Shown piece by piece: positions 1 to 8,605 of a stretch of 64,000 nucleotides of DNA. The position numbers and the translations under genes were made by a program. Source of the stretch: Roseateles sp. GTDB lineage: Bacteria; Pseudomonadota; Gammaproteobacteria; Burkholderiales; Burkholderiaceae_C. The stretch is taken from positions 108,200 to 172,199 of the forward strand of contig JACDQM010000167.1 of assembly GCA_015657635.1 (NCBI GenBank), read 5' to 3'. Each line of letters starts with the position of its first letter. Within the stretch, counting starts at the first letter, position 1. The notes under the pieces were generated by a model, which had not been told where the DNA came from, ran no database searches, and saw only the letters and a list, made by a program, of their open reading frames with translations.

Positions 1-1485
1 GGCCAGCACGTCCAGGCCGTCGCGGAAGGGGAAGAAGGCGTCGCTGGCCACCACCGAGCCCTTCAGGCTCAGGCCGGCGTTTTCGGCCTTGATGCTGGCA
101 ATGCGCGCGCTGTCGATGCGGCTCATCTGGCCGGCGCCCACGCCCAGCGTCATGCCACCGCCGCAGAAGACGATGGCATTGCTCTTCACATACTGGGCCA
201 CGGTCCAGGCGAACATCATGTCTTCCAGCTGCAGGCCGGTGGGGTGCAGCGTGGTGACCATCTTCAGGTCGCTCTTCTTCAGGAAGTGGTTGTCGGCGCT
301 CTGCACCAGGATGCCAGAGCCCACGCGCTTGATGTCCTGCGCGTTGCGGCCATGCTCCCAGGGCGTCTTGGCCTGGGTGCCGTCATTGATGCTGTGCAGG
401 CCTTGCGGCAGCGTGATCTGCAGCAGTCGCACATTGACCTTGCTCTTGAAGATCTCCAGCGCCTCGGCGCTGAAGCTGGGCGCCATCAGCACTTCGACGA
501 ACTGCTTGGAGACCAGTTGCGCGGCCAGGCCATCAACCTCGCGGTTGAAGGCGATGATGCCGCCGAAGGCGCTGGTGGGGTCGGTCTTGAAGGCCTTGGC
601 ATAGGCATCGGCGGCAGTCAGCGCAATCGCCACGCCGCAGGGGTTGGCATGCTTGACGATCACGCAGGCCGGTGCCTCGAAGCTCTTCACGCATTCCCAG
701 GCTGCATCGGCATCGGCGATGTTGTTGTAGCTGAGTTCCTTGCCCTGCAGCTGCTTGCCCGTCACCAGCGAGCCGGGGGCGGGATACAGGTCGCGATAGA
801 GCGCGGCGCTCTGGTGGCTGTTCTCGCCGTAGCGCATGTCCTGCACCTTGACGAAGCTGCTGTTGAGCTGGGCCGGGTACTCGGCCTGCGTGCCGTCGTC
901 CTGGCGGGCGCTCAGGTAGTTGCTGATGGCAGCGTCATATTGCGCGATGCGGTTGAAGGCGGCCACGCTGCAGGCGAAGCGGGTCTTGTCGCTGGTCTTG
1001 CCCTCGGCCTTCAGCTCGGCCAGCACGCCGGCGTACTGGCTGGCGTCGGTCAGCACGGTGACGTCCTTCCAGTTCTTGGCTGCGCTGCGCACCATGGCCG
1101 GGCCGCCGATGTCGATGTTCTCGATCGCGTCTTCCAGCGTGCAGCCGGGCTTGGCCACGGTGGCCTCGAAGGGGTAGAGGTTGACCGCCAGGATGTCGAT
1201 CATCGTGATGCCATGCTGGCCGGCGGCGGCCATGTGCTCAGGCAGATCGCGGCGCGCCAGCAGGCCGCCGTGGATCATCGGGTGCAGGGTCTTGACGCGG
1301 CCGTCCAGCATCTCGGGGAAGCCGGTGTGTTCGGCCACCTCGGTGACGGGCAGGCCGGCATCGGCCAGCAGCTTGGCGGTGCCGCCGGTGGAGAGGATGC
1401 GCACCTTCAGCGCATGCAGCTCCTTGGCGAACTCGACGATGCCGGTCTTGTCGGACACGGAGATCAGGGCGGTGAGTTGGGACAT
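1..1485 (-). CDS. purH: Bifunctional AICAR transformylase/IMP cyclohydrolase PurH, 3' end outside window
   Basis: It catalyses the last two steps of IMP synthesis in the cytosol: formyl transfer to AICAR, then ring closure. The frame opens with [16 protein letters not shown], the usual start of the N-terminal MGS-like cyclohydrolase domain, and stays open to the left edge, giving about 495 of the roughly 525 residues normal for PurH. The stretch [12 protein letters not shown] and the motif KHANPCG are landmarks of the transformylase domain. Only the extreme C terminus is missing. It lies 42 bases downstream of fis in the same direction, the dusB-fis-purH order common in Burkholderiales. Identification is secure; the truncation is only the window boundary. 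Confidence 0.97.
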   Translation of the reverse strand, partial: MSQLTALISVSDKTGIVEFAKELHALKVRILSTGGTAKLLADAGLPVTEVAEHTGFPEMLDGRVKTLHPMIHGGLLARRDLPEHMAAAGQHGITMIDILAVNLYPFEATVAKPGCTLEDAIENIDIGGPAMVRSAAKNWKDVTVLTDASQYAGVLAELKAEGKTSDKTRFACSVAAFNRIAQYDAAISNYLSARQDDGTQAEYPAQLNSSFVKVQDMRYGENSHQSAALYRDLYPAPGSLVTGKQLQGKELSYNNIADADAAWECVKSFEAPACVIVKHANPCGVAIALTAADAYAKAFKTDPTSAFGGIIAFNREVDGLAAQLVSKQFVEVLMAPSFSAEALEIFKSKVNVRLLQITLPQGLHSINDGTQAKTPWEHGRNAQDIKRVGSGILVQSADNHFLKKSDLKMVTTLHPTGLQLEDMMFAWTVAQYVKSNAIVFCGGGMTLGVGAGQMSRIDSARIASIKAENAGLSLKGSVVASDAFFPFRDGLDVLA

Positions 1486-1527
1486 GGCTTCAGTCTCGGG
1501 AGTTTGATGAATTCGTGGGGCTGCCGT

Positions 1528-1761
1528 TCACAGCATCTGATGCTCGGTCAGCTTGCGGCGCAGCGTGTTGCGGTTGATGCCCAGCCACTCGGCGGCCTTG
1601 CTCTGGTTGCCGCCGGTGTGCTGCATCACGATCTCGAGCAGCGGCTTCTCGACCAGCTTGATCAGCATCTCATGCATGGAGTGCGGCTCCTCGCCGTCGA
1701 GGTCGCGGAAGTAGAGCTCGAGGTTCTCGCGCACGCTTTGTTCAATCGGTTTGGGCGTCAT
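1528..1761 (-). CDS. fis: Fis family nucleoid-associated DNA-binding protein
   Basis: The 77-residue product has the size of beta/gammaproteobacterial Fis. The C terminus carries the Fis helix-turn-helix, reading NQSKAAEWLGINRNTLRRKL. Fis bends DNA and modulates rRNA promoters, recombination and growth-phase expression. Its ATG overlaps the dusB stop by four bases (ATGA), so translation is coupled to dusB. This dusB-fis operon organisation is conserved across many Proteobacteria. The N terminus is shorter than in E. coli Fis (98 aa), as is usual in this group. Confidence 0.95.
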   Translation of the reverse strand: MTPKPIEQSVRENLELYFRDLDGEEPHSMHEMLIKLVEKPLLEIVMQHTGGNQSKAAEWLGINRNTLRRKLTEHQML

Positions 1762-2843
1762 GCCAGCAGCCTTCTTGTTGTTGCTTCTTCTGTGAGATCG
1801 TCGTCGTCATTGGCCGCCGCCTCTGCCAGCGGCAGATAGGGCAGGCGCTCATGCTGCTCGGCCAGGCTGCCGAACCATTGGTTCAGCGCCTCCACCTGGG
1901 CTTCGCAGCTTTCCAGTTGATTCATCGCGCGCCGGAAGGCGTCGCCGCCCGGCAGCCCTTGCACGGCCCAGCCGATGTGCTTGCGCGCACTGCGCATGCC
2001 GGTGAGCTCGCCGTACAGGCTGTAGTGGTCGTGCAGATGCTCGATCAGCCAGGCGCGAGCATCGACGACGCGCGGCGCCGGCAGCGTCTCGCCGGTGCTA
2101 AGGAAATGCGCGATCTCGGCAAAAATCCACGGCCGGCCCTGCGCCGCGCGGCCCACCATCACGGCATCCGCGCCGGTGTAGGCCAGCACCTGGCGCGCCT
2201 TGTGCGGGCTGTCGATGTCGCCGTTGGCCACCACCGGGATCTTCAGCGCGGCCTTCACCGCGGCCACCGTGTCGTATTCCGCCAGACCGCTGTAGCCCTG
2301 CTCGCGGGTGCGGCCATGCACCGTCACCAGCGCCACGCCGGCGCTTTCGGCAGCGCGTGCAATGCTCAGCGCGTTCTTCTCGGCCGCGCACCAGCCGGTG
2401 CGCATCTTCAGCGTCACCGGCACGCCCTGCGGCGCGCAGGCCGCCACCACCGCCTCGATGATCTGCAGCGCCAGCGCCTCGTCCTGCATCAGCGCGGAAC
2501 CGGCCCATTTGTTGCACACCTTCTTGGCCGGGCAGCCCATATTGATGTCGATGATCTGCGCGCCGCGGTCGACGTTGTAGGCCGCGGCCTCGGCCATCAT
2601 GGCTGCGTCGGTGCCGGCGATCTGCACCGCGATCGGCCCGGGCTCGCCTTCATGGTTGGCGCGGCGCGAAGTCTTGAGGCTGTTCCACAAGTCCTTGCGC
2701 GAAGTCACCATCTCGCTGACCGCATGCCCCGCGCCCAGGCGCCGGCACAGCTGCCGGAACGGACGGTCGGTGACGCCTGCCATCGGCGCGACGAACAGAT
2801 TGTTCGGCAGCTCGAAGGGGCCGATGCGAGGGCGGGCCAGCAT
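1758..2843 (-). CDS. dusB: tRNA-dihydrouridine synthase B
   Basis: FMN-dependent enzyme that reduces uridines in the tRNA D-loop. The 361-residue product begins the TIM barrel with LFVAPMAGVTDRPFRQLCRR and carries the catalytic-cysteine segment NMGCPAKKVCNKWAGSALM near residues 100-118. A phosphate-binding stretch VVANGDIDS and GADAVMVGRAAQG follow. The last about 20 residues are an acidic extension (NDDDDLTEE) not needed for the fold. It is the first gene of the dusB-fis-purH run. A transcription terminator sits only about 25 bases upstream of its ATG, so its promoter must lie in or just beyond that hairpin, or transcription must read through. Confidence 0.96.
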   Translation of the reverse strand: MLARPRIGPFELPNNLFVAPMAGVTDRPFRQLCRRLGAGHAVSEMVTSRKDLWNSLKTSRRANHEGEPGPIAVQIAGTDAAMMAEAAAYNVDRGAQIIDINMGCPAKKVCNKWAGSALMQDEALALQIIEAVVAACAPQGVPVTLKMRTGWCAAEKNALSIARAAESAGVALVTVHGRTREQGYSGLAEYDTVAAVKAALKIPVVANGDIDSPHKARQVLAYTGADAVMVGRAAQGRPWIFAEIAHFLSTGETLPAPRVVDARAWLIEHLHDHYSLYGELTGMRSARKHIGWAVQGLPGGDAFRRAMNQLESCEAQVEALNQWFGSLAEQHERLPYLPLAEAAANDDDDLTEEATTRRLLA

Positions 2844-2867
2844 GGGGGGAAGGGGGAGAGGGCGTGC

Positions 2868-2898
2868 TTAAAAAAGAGGCAGAAGTATACCTCTGCCG
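2868..2898 (-). terminator. Rho-independent terminator upstream of dusB
   Basis: On the minus strand GGCAGA pairs with TCTGCC around an 8-base loop and is followed by TC and six T residues. An alternative stem AGAGG/CCTCT overlaps it. It lies 25-55 bases before the dusB start codon, so it either ends an upstream minus-strand transcript or acts as an attenuator of dusB-fis-purH. Confidence 0.65.
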
Positions 2899-2995
2899 CC
2901 CATGTGCGCCGCGGTGGAGCTGTGCGGGCCGGGCGCCAACTCAATGGCGCCGCACTTGGACACTTGGTGCTCGCAGGAGGCGTGCGAGCAGGCCG
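2868..2995 (-). ncRNA. Candidate structured small RNA or leader upstream of dusB
   Basis: Read on the minus strand this stretch holds three successive hairpins. The first has a perfect 8-bp stem TGCTCGCA/TGCGAGCA (2968-2990) with the 7-base loop CGCCTCC. The second (2922-2955) pairs GTGCGG with CCGCAC and, inside that, GCGCC with GGCGC. The third (2878-2897) is followed by a T run. No convincing reading frame occupies it. The CCTCC loop would be complementary to a Shine-Dalgarno sequence, a property of some regulatory RNAs. It could equally be the leader of dusB or the 3' end of a longer transcript. I found no clear promoter and no match to a known RNA. Confidence 0.35.
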
Positions 2996-3301
2996 GCCCG
3001 CATATGACGCTTCAACTTTCCCGGTACGGGCGGGATGGTTCTGAACGACGGCGCGGACTCAGGCGGCCAGCAGCGCCGCGTTCCTCGCCAGAAGCTGCGT
3101 CCAGCGGCAGCCAGCTGCGCCTTGCATGCCATGCCGATCCGCACGACCCAACGTCGCGCTGCTTTGTGCAGCGCTTCGCTGACGCGAAAGTGGCTGAGCT
3201 CTCGGATATCCGTGGATCACCAGCAGGAAGTCCGGCGGGTCGCGCTGTGCACCGCTGAGTGCTGTGCTGGCGAGATGTCGGAGGAATCGACGTGGCAATG
3301 A
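2996..3301. other. Intergenic stretch, no gene seen
   Basis: Between the hairpin region upstream of dusB and the terminator of the PEP-CTERM gene I see no reading frame with recognisable protein character on either strand, and no repeat. It is the likely place for a promoter of the minus-strand RNA or of dusB, but no convincing -35/-10 pair was identified. Confidence 0.4.
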
Positions 3302-3332
3302 AACAAGGCCCCCTGGGACAGGCGGCCTTGTT
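3302..3332 (-). terminator. Rho-independent terminator of the PEP-CTERM gene
   Basis: A perfect 9-bp stem AACAAGGCC/GGCCTTGTT with a 13-base loop, followed on the minus strand by TTTCATT. It begins about 20 bases after the stop of the minus-strand PEP-CTERM gene. Confidence 0.85.
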
Positions 3333-3353
3333 CAGGTTTGCGCGTTGCAGTGC

Positions 3354-3986
3354 TCAGCGACGTTTACGACTCACACGCATGGCCGCGAGGCCCAGACCGG
3401 CCAGCAGCAGCGAGGTCGGCTCGGGCACGCTGTTGGTGTCAAACACACCAGTGGTCAGCGTCGCACGGATGGCATTGCTGCTGTAGGTCAGACTGGGGTT
3501 GGCGAAGCCACCATTCGGAAAGCTGGTGCGCACGTAGCCGCTGCTGAGGCTGACCCCGTTTCCGATCTTGTCGTTGCTCAGCGCGATGTTGTCGTCATTG
3601 GCTGTGCCGGCAACGCGATACGTGCCTGGGCCGATAAGCAGATCTTCGATTTCACTGACGAACCAGACAGCGGTGCCCTGGGCACTCAGGATTTGCTTGC
3701 TGCTGCTGTTCACTACGGCCTGTGCAAGCAAGGTGCCTGCTGCATTCCACAGGCCCACGGTATGCACGCCATTCAGGCCATTGCCTTGAGCATCGAGCCA
3801 TCCCAGGCCGTCAATCCGCAAGGAGCCGCTGAGTGTGAACTGGGTACCGGCAACATAGTTGCCAGTGTTGAAAGCTTCCGTAGTTGACCTTGGCCCTGCA
3901 TCAATGATCAAGCCCGCATGTGCACTTGTGGCCAAACCCAAGGTGGCGGCCAGGGCCATACCGATGAAAGACTTGCTGAACGACAT
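3354..3986 (-). CDS. PEP-CTERM sorting-domain exported protein
   Basis: The 210-residue product has a Sec signal peptide (MSFSKSFIGMALAATLGLAT..AHA). It ends with the PEP-CTERM tripartite signal: VPEPTS, a hydrophobic segment LLLAGLGLAAM, and the basic end RVSRKRR. Such proteins are processed by an exosortase (EpsH-type) and linked to exopolysaccharide or surface assembly. The central about 160 residues look like a beta-rich single domain; no enzyme motif is visible. A terminator follows directly. No exosortase is in this window, so the processing machinery must be elsewhere. The start is the only ATG giving a proper signal peptide. Confidence 0.85.
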   Translation of the reverse strand: MSFSKSFIGMALAATLGLATSAHAGLIIDAGPRSTTEAFNTGNYVAGTQFTLSGSLRIDGLGWLDAQGNGLNGVHTVGLWNAAGTLLAQAVVNSSSKQILSAQGTAVWFVSEIEDLLIGPGTYRVAGTANDDNIALSNDKIGNGVSLSSGYVRTSFPNGGFANPSLTYSSNAIRATLTTGVFDTNSVPEPTSLLLAGLGLAAMRVSRKRR

Positions 3987-4407
3987 ACTGAATTCCTATG
4001 GGTGCAACGTTTGGTCGATGAGCCATTGTTCGCGAAGGTTCGATCAACTCTTGCCCTTTGCCCCCCCCTGTTTCGGTGGGTCGATGTGCGGAGCGGTTAC
4101 CGGAACGGCGACCCAGCCCCCCATTCAAGTGGGGCACAGCCAGGGGAAGCGAAGCCCTTGCTTCGGGCCAAGGCGCAAGAACTGCTTGCGCTGTTCGCGC
4201 GGTGGGCGCAACAACATCGCCGTGCGCATGGCCTGCTTCTCCACGCGGCTTTGGTGCAGGAGCGAGGCGTGGCTGGAGAACTCGCGCGCGCCAGCCTGGC
4301 TCGGCCAGCTCAAATACTTCGGCCTTGTGGATGCGCAGGTGGTGCACCGGCGCCTCGACGACGACTGCAGCACGGTCCGGTGGGGCGGGCCGGGAGCCGA
4401 CTCGATA
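3987..4407. other. Intergenic stretch between divergent genes
   Basis: The 420 bases separate the minus-strand PEP-CTERM gene from the plus-strand YqaA-like gene. A run of nine C residues occurs near 4063-4071. Open frames run through it on both strands, but none resembles a protein family I know and none has a good ribosome site. The promoters of both flanking genes should lie here. A possible sigma-54 match near 3995-4025 was rejected because its spacing is wrong. Confidence 0.4.
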
Positions 4408-4914
4408 ATGCCGTCCATGGAAGCCTGGTTGCATGAAATGACCGCCGCATTGCTGGCGGCACTGGCCTTGCCCGAGATCGGGCTGTCGGCGGTCTTCATC
4501 ATCGCGCTGATCTCGGCCACCTTGCTGCCGATGGGCTCGGAGCCGGCGGTGTTCGCGCTGGTCAAGCTGGAGCCGACCATGTTCTGGCCGGTGATCGTGG
4601 TGGCCACGCTGGGCAACACCGTGGGCGGCGCCATCAGCTGGTGGATGGGCTATGGCGCCGAGCGCGCCTATGAGCATGCGCGCCAGCGCAAGCCGCCGGA
4701 TGCGCGGGCGCTGCAATGGCTGCAGCGCTTCGGTGCCAAGGCCTGCCTGCTGAGCTGGTTGCCGGTGGTGGGCGATCCGCTGTGCGCTGTGGCCGGCTGG
4801 CTGCGCCTGCCGTTCTGGCCCTGCCTGGCCTATATGGCGATCGGCAAGTTCGCCCGCTATCTGAGCGCGACTGCCGCACTGCTGTGGGTCTTCCCGGGGC
4901 AGTTCTCGGGCTGA
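4408..4914 (+). CDS. YqaA/DedA-family inner membrane protein
   Basis: The 168-residue product has the SNARE-associated/DedA-like (YqaA) layout: an amphipathic N terminus, membrane segments around FIIALISATLLPMGSEPAVFA and VIVVATLGNTVGGAISWWMG, a short basic loop, then LLSWLPVVGDPLCAVAGWLR and a final hydrophobic helix. The pattern G-N-T-x-G-G near residue 70 and the arginine/aspartate loop are typical. DedA-like proteins are implicated in lipid transport and envelope homeostasis; the specific role is unknown. The frame extends upstream without stop, but only at 4408 does an ATG follow a GGGAG at suitable spacing, and homologues start near here. An alternative ATG is at 4417. Confidence 0.8.
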   Translation: MPSMEAWLHEMTAALLAALALPEIGLSAVFIIALISATLLPMGSEPAVFALVKLEPTMFWPVIVVATLGNTVGGAISWWMGYGAERAYEHARQRKPPDARALQWLQRFGAKACLLSWLPVVGDPLCAVAGWLRLPFWPCLAYMAIGKFARYLSATAALLWVFPGQFSG

Positions 4915-5011
4915 AGTCGGCACAATCACGGCACGGCCTACCGGCCGCCGCTTTCCTGACGATCCATCCGGCCGACCGCCCCTGATCGCCCAACCTGCTG
5001 CCTAACTTGCC

Positions 5012-6502
5012 ATGAGTACACCCGCCTACAACGACCTCTGCCAGCGCCACCAGCGCATCCACCGGCTTGCGCATCTGCAATCGATCGCCTCCTGGGACCA
5101 GTCCGCCAATATGCCGCCCAAGGGCAATGAAGCGCGCTCGCTGGCGCTGGCCGAGATGGGCGGCCTGCTGCATCAGCTGGCCACCGAGCCGGTGCTGAAG
5201 GATCTGCTGGCGCGTGCCGAGCAGGAGAAGCTGGACGATGTGCAGCGCGCCAGCCTGCGCGAGATGAAGCGCGTCTGGCGCGCGTCGAATGCACTGCCTC
5301 AGGCGCTGGTGGAGGCCAAGAGTCTGGCCAACTCGCGCTGCGAACATGCCTGGCGCAGCCAGCGCCCCGCGAATGACTGGGCCGGCTATCTGGAAAACAT
5401 GCGCGAGGTGGTGCGTCTGGCGCGTGAAGAGGCGCGCCTGCTGGCCGAGGACAGCGGCCTCGCCAAGTACGACGCGTTGATGGACCAGTACGAGCCCGGC
5501 ATGCGCGCCGCCGAGGTGGACCGCGTGTTCGGCGATCTGCGCCAGTGGCTGCCGGGCCTGATCCAGCAGGTGCAGGACAAGCAGAAGGGCGAGCCGGTGA
5601 TCGAGCCGGTCGGGCCTTTCCCGACGGCCGCGCAGCGCGCGCTGGGCCAGGACGCGATGACGCTGATGGGTTTCGATTTCGAGGCCGGCCGCCTGGACGA
5701 GAGCGCACACCCCTTCTGCGGCGGCGTGCCCGAGGACGTGCGCCTGACCACGCGCTATCGCGAAGACAACTTCCTGCCCAGCCTGACCGGCACCATCCAC
5801 GAGACCGGCCACGCACGCTATGAGCAGAACCTGCCGCGTCACTGGCTGGGTCTGCCGATCGGGCAGGCGCGTTCGATGGGCCTGCATGAAAGCCAGAGCC
5901 TGTCCTTCGAGATGCAGCTGGGCAGCCACCCGGGCTTTGCCAAGCTGCTGAGCCCGCTGGTGGTCAAGCACCTGGGCCAGCAGCCGGCTTTTGCGGCCGA
6001 CAACCTGAACCGCCTGATGACCCGCGTCGAGCGCGGCTTCATCCGTGTGGACGCCGACGAAGTGACCTATCCGGCGCATGTGATCCTGCGCTACGAGATC
6101 GAGCGTGCGCTGATCGAGGGCGAGATCGAGTGCGAGGACATCCCGGCGCTGTGGGACCAGAAGATGATGGAGCTGCTGGGCCTGGACACGCGCGGCAACT
6201 ACAAGAACGGCTGCATGCAGGACGTGCACTGGGGCTGCGGCCTCTATGGCTACTTCCCCTGCTACACGCTGGGCGCGATGTATGCCGCGCAGTGGTTCGC
6301 CACCATGCGCCGCGCGATGCCGGATCTGGACGCCAGGATTGCCGCCGGTGATCTGGCGCCGGTGTTCGACTGGCTGAAGACCAATGTCTGGAGCCAGGGC
6401 AGCCGCTGGGAAACGCCGGAACTGGTGCAGCGCGCCAGCGGCGAGACGCTGAATCCGGCGCACTTCCGCGCCCACCTTCAGACGCGCTATCTGGGCGCCT
6501 GA
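5012..6502 (+). CDS. Carboxypeptidase M32 (carboxypeptidase Taq family)
   Basis: A cytosolic zinc metallocarboxypeptidase that removes C-terminal residues from peptides. The 496-residue product has normal length for the family. The zinc site HETGH is at residues 263-267, inside GTIHETGHARYEQN. The segment GLHESQSLSFEMQLG about 30 residues later supplies the third ligand and is another M32 hallmark. The N terminus has the family start SIASWDQSANMP. It is a single-gene unit, ended by a strong terminator shared with the convergent PEP-CTERM gene. Nothing indicates truncation. Confidence 0.95.
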   Translation: MSTPAYNDLCQRHQRIHRLAHLQSIASWDQSANMPPKGNEARSLALAEMGGLLHQLATEPVLKDLLARAEQEKLDDVQRASLREMKRVWRASNALPQALVEAKSLANSRCEHAWRSQRPANDWAGYLENMREVVRLAREEARLLAEDSGLAKYDALMDQYEPGMRAAEVDRVFGDLRQWLPGLIQQVQDKQKGEPVIEPVGPFPTAAQRALGQDAMTLMGFDFEAGRLDESAHPFCGGVPEDVRLTTRYREDNFLPSLTGTIHETGHARYEQNLPRHWLGLPIGQARSMGLHESQSLSFEMQLGSHPGFAKLLSPLVVKHLGQQPAFAADNLNRLMTRVERGFIRVDADEVTYPAHVILRYEIERALIEGEIECEDIPALWDQKMMELLGLDTRGNYKNGCMQDVHWGCGLYGYFPCYTLGAMYAAQWFATMRRAMPDLDARIAAGDLAPVFDWLKTNVWSQGSRWETPELVQRASGETLNPAHFRAHLQTRYLGA

Positions 6503-6524
6503 GCCAGCTGCCAGGCGGACATGC

Positions 6525-6555
6525 AAAAGGGCGCCTTTGCAGGCGCCCTTTTTTG
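6525..6555. terminator. Bidirectional terminator between convergent genes
   Basis: GGGCGCC/GGCGCCC stem with a 6-base loop, A4 on the left and T6 on the right. It serves the plus-strand M32 gene and, read in reverse with TTTT, the minus-strand PEP-CTERM gene that starts its stop codon 30 bases further on. Confidence 0.9.
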
Positions 6556-6584
6556 TCTTCAAGCGGAAGGACTGAGATCGAAGC

Positions 6585-7202
6585 TCAGGCCTTGCGGCGG
6601 CGCGAGAAACCGACGCAGGCGCCCAGGCCGGCCAGGGCCAGAGCCAGGCTGGCGGGCTCAGGCACCGCGTTGGCGCTGACGTTGTCCAGCGAGGTGCCAA
6701 AGCTGTCGGAGTTGCCGATGGCGCCGAAGCTCAGGCGCGTCTGCGAGCCCTGGGCCACGAAGCTGGTGCTCAGCGTGGTCCAGCCGGTCTTGCTGTCCTG
6801 GCCGAATGCGTTGCAGGGCATGTCGCCGATCTGCCAGCACAGGCCGTTGCTGGCCTGGCCCTTGTGATCCGGGCGCTGGGCGTAGGAAAAGCTCAGCTCA
6901 TAGCGTTGGCCGGCTACCGTGTTCAACATCTGCCAGATCGAGCTGTTGCCCGTGGTGTCCAGCTCGGCAAAGTACTTGCCGAACGGCGTGCTGCCGGAGA
7001 TGTTGTTGCGCACTTCGATATTGCCGTTCCAGCCGGCGATGCCATTGAAATTGCCCCAGCTGCCTTGCGACAGGGTCTGGTTCGGCTGGGCCAGGCTCTC
7101 GAAGCTGCCGTTGACGACGATGTTGGGGGACACCGGGCCTGCCAGTGCCTGGCTGGCCCACAGCGGGCAGCTCAACAGGACGGCAAGAAGGACTGGGCGC
7201 AT
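6585..7202 (-). CDS. PEP-CTERM protein with DUF642-like domain
   Basis: The 205-residue product has a signal peptide (MRPVLLAVLLSCPLWASQALA) and a domain starting NIVVNGSFESLAQP, a pattern typical of DUF642/galactose-binding-like exported proteins. Two cysteines (LCWQIGDMPCNAF) may form a disulfide. The C terminus is a complete PEP-CTERM signal: AVPEPAS, hydrophobic LALALAGLGACVGF, then SRRRKA. The frame is open further upstream, but the ATG at 7202 is preceded by GGAG at proper distance and begins the signal peptide. It is the second PEP-CTERM protein within 4 kb, convergent with the M32 peptidase. Confidence 0.85.
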   Translation of the reverse strand: MRPVLLAVLLSCPLWASQALAGPVSPNIVVNGSFESLAQPNQTLSQGSWGNFNGIAGWNGNIEVRNNISGSTPFGKYFAELDTTGNSSIWQMLNTVAGQRYELSFSYAQRPDHKGQASNGLCWQIGDMPCNAFGQDSKTGWTTLSTSFVAQGSQTRLSFGAIGNSDSFGTSLDNVSANAVPEPASLALALAGLGACVGFSRRRKA

Positions 7203-7229
7203 TCGGGACTCCGGAGGGGGTGAAAGGAT

Positions 7230-7243
7230 CAATGCGCGCATTG
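7230..7243. promoter_or_regulatory. Perfect 14-bp palindrome upstream of PEP-CTERM gene
   Basis: CAATGCGCGCATTG is a perfect palindrome centred about 35 bases before the start codon of the DUF642-like PEP-CTERM gene. Its position suits an operator for a dimeric regulator. No regulator is assigned. Confidence 0.3.
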
Positions 7244-7339
7244 TCCCGAGCTGTGTCGCAGCCGGTCTTCCGCGCGCGGGGGAGTCGCTGCTGATTCGTG
7301 ACCAAGTTGGCAGCGCGCTGAACGGCGCTGCGGCCTGCC

Positions 7340-8590
7340 TCAGGCCGGCTGACGCGCTTCCAGCGTGCGCAGGCTGTGATCCAGGCGTTGCAGCGCCTGC
7401 TCCAGGCGGCAACCGGTCTGCGGCTGTTCGGCCAGCAAGCGGCGCTGCGGATCGTGCAGTACATCCATGCGCAGGCCGAGGCCATGCGGCGCCAGCCTGT
7501 GCTGCAGCTTGACATGGCGCTTCAGCAGCAGCGCGCGCGTGGCCTGGTAGGCATGCTCGGCCAGATGCCGACGCTGTGAATAGCTGAAGGTGTTGGCCAG
7601 AAACAGCTCGGGGTCGCGCGGATCGGGCTCGAACAGCAGGATGTCGGTCTCCGGGTGGCTGCGCGCATAGCCGCGCATGCCCAGCTCCAGCCGCGAGTGG
7701 ATCAGCGAGCGCAGGGTCTGGCTCAGCACCACCGGCAGTCCGCCATCGACCAGGCGCGGAATCGGCGGTGCGCTGGCGTGGGGCGCCGGAGCCACACTGG
7801 CTTCGCCCTCGCGGTGGGCCTGATAGGGCACCAGCGGGTTCAGGCAGATCAGCAGATCCAGCCCTTCGTTGAGCAGCACCGAGGCGTGGATGGTGCGTTT
7901 CAGGGCGCCGTCCACGTAGTGCCGGCCCTCGATCTCGACCGGCGGGAACAGGCCGGGCAAGGCCGCGCTGGCCTGCACGGCGCGCGAGATCGGCACATGG
8001 TCATGGCCCGGCATGCCGAAGGGCACGGACTCGCCGCTGTCCAGATCGGTGGCCACAAGCACCAGGCGGCGCTTGAGCTTGCGGAAGTCGTCGCTGCGGC
8101 CCTTCTGGCTGAACTGCAGATGCACCTGCTCGGCCAGCTTCTCGCCGGACAAGAGCCCGGTGGGCAGGGCCCGCGCCAGGCGCTCGAAGGCGCCCAGCAG
8201 CGAGCGCCTCTCCACCACGCGCTGCCAAAGCGCCTCGCCCAGCAGGCCTGGCAGGCTGCGCAGGCGCCGCAGGTATTCATCCCAGGCGGGATGCAGCAGC
8301 ACGCTGGGGTCGAAGCTGTCGGGCGGCGGCGCGCTGTTTTCGATGAAGGCCGCACAGATCTGGCGCGGCGTCATGCCATTGACCAGCGCAGCAGCGATGA
8401 AGCCGCCCGCGCTGACGCCGATATAGCTGTCGCAGCGCGTCAGATCGAGGCCGTCAATCGATTCCTCGATCGCGCACAGCGCGCCGATCTCGTAGATCGC
8501 GCCCAGCGGCCCGCCGCCGGCCAGCGCCAGGCCGATGCGGGGCTTGGCCTGCGGCTGGGTCGGACGGCTGCGGCTGCTGTTCTTGCTCAT
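7340..8590 (-). CDS. Patatin-like phospholipase family protein
   Basis: A 416-residue serine hydrolase of the patatin family. The oxyanion-hole stretch LALAGGGPLGAIYEIG is at residues 21-36, the nucleophile serine is Ser60 in GVSAG, and the second dyad residue is Asp227 in YVDGALK. Family members hydrolyse acyl esters of phospholipids or storage lipids. No signal peptide is seen, so it is probably cytosolic. It lies just downstream of a phasin gene in the same direction (15-base gap), which suggests action at polymer or lipid granules; this link is inferred from context. The C-terminal about 130 residues are family-typical helical sequence. Confidence 0.9.
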   Translation of the reverse strand: MSKNSSRSRPTQPQAKPRIGLALAGGGPLGAIYEIGALCAIEESIDGLDLTRCDSYIGVSAGGFIAAALVNGMTPRQICAAFIENSAPPPDSFDPSVLLHPAWDEYLRRLRSLPGLLGEALWQRVVERRSLLGAFERLARALPTGLLSGEKLAEQVHLQFSQKGRSDDFRKLKRRLVLVATDLDSGESVPFGMPGHDHVPISRAVQASAALPGLFPPVEIEGRHYVDGALKRTIHASVLLNEGLDLLICLNPLVPYQAHREGEASVAPAPHASAPPIPRLVDGGLPVVLSQTLRSLIHSRLELGMRGYARSHPETDILLFEPDPRDPELFLANTFSYSQRRHLAEHAYQATRALLLKRHVKLQHRLAPHGLGLRMDVLHDPQRRLLAEQPQTGCRLEQALQRLDHSLRTLEARQPA

Positions 8591-8605
8591 CGGCGTGCGT
8601 CAGCC

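Noticed and set aside
244..1839. 531-codon plus-strand frame opposite purH and fis
   Set aside because: It mirrors conserved PurH and Fis coding sequence and has no protein-family character.
2868..3100. 6S RNA (ssrS) upstream of dusB
   Set aside because: The long central-bubble duplex and the conserved 6S sequence are not found; only short independent hairpins are visible.
3990..4030. TGGCTC ... TTGCA as a sigma-54 promoter for the first PEP-CTERM gene
   Set aside because: The two boxes are about seven bases too far apart; sigma-54 promoters tolerate almost no spacing change.
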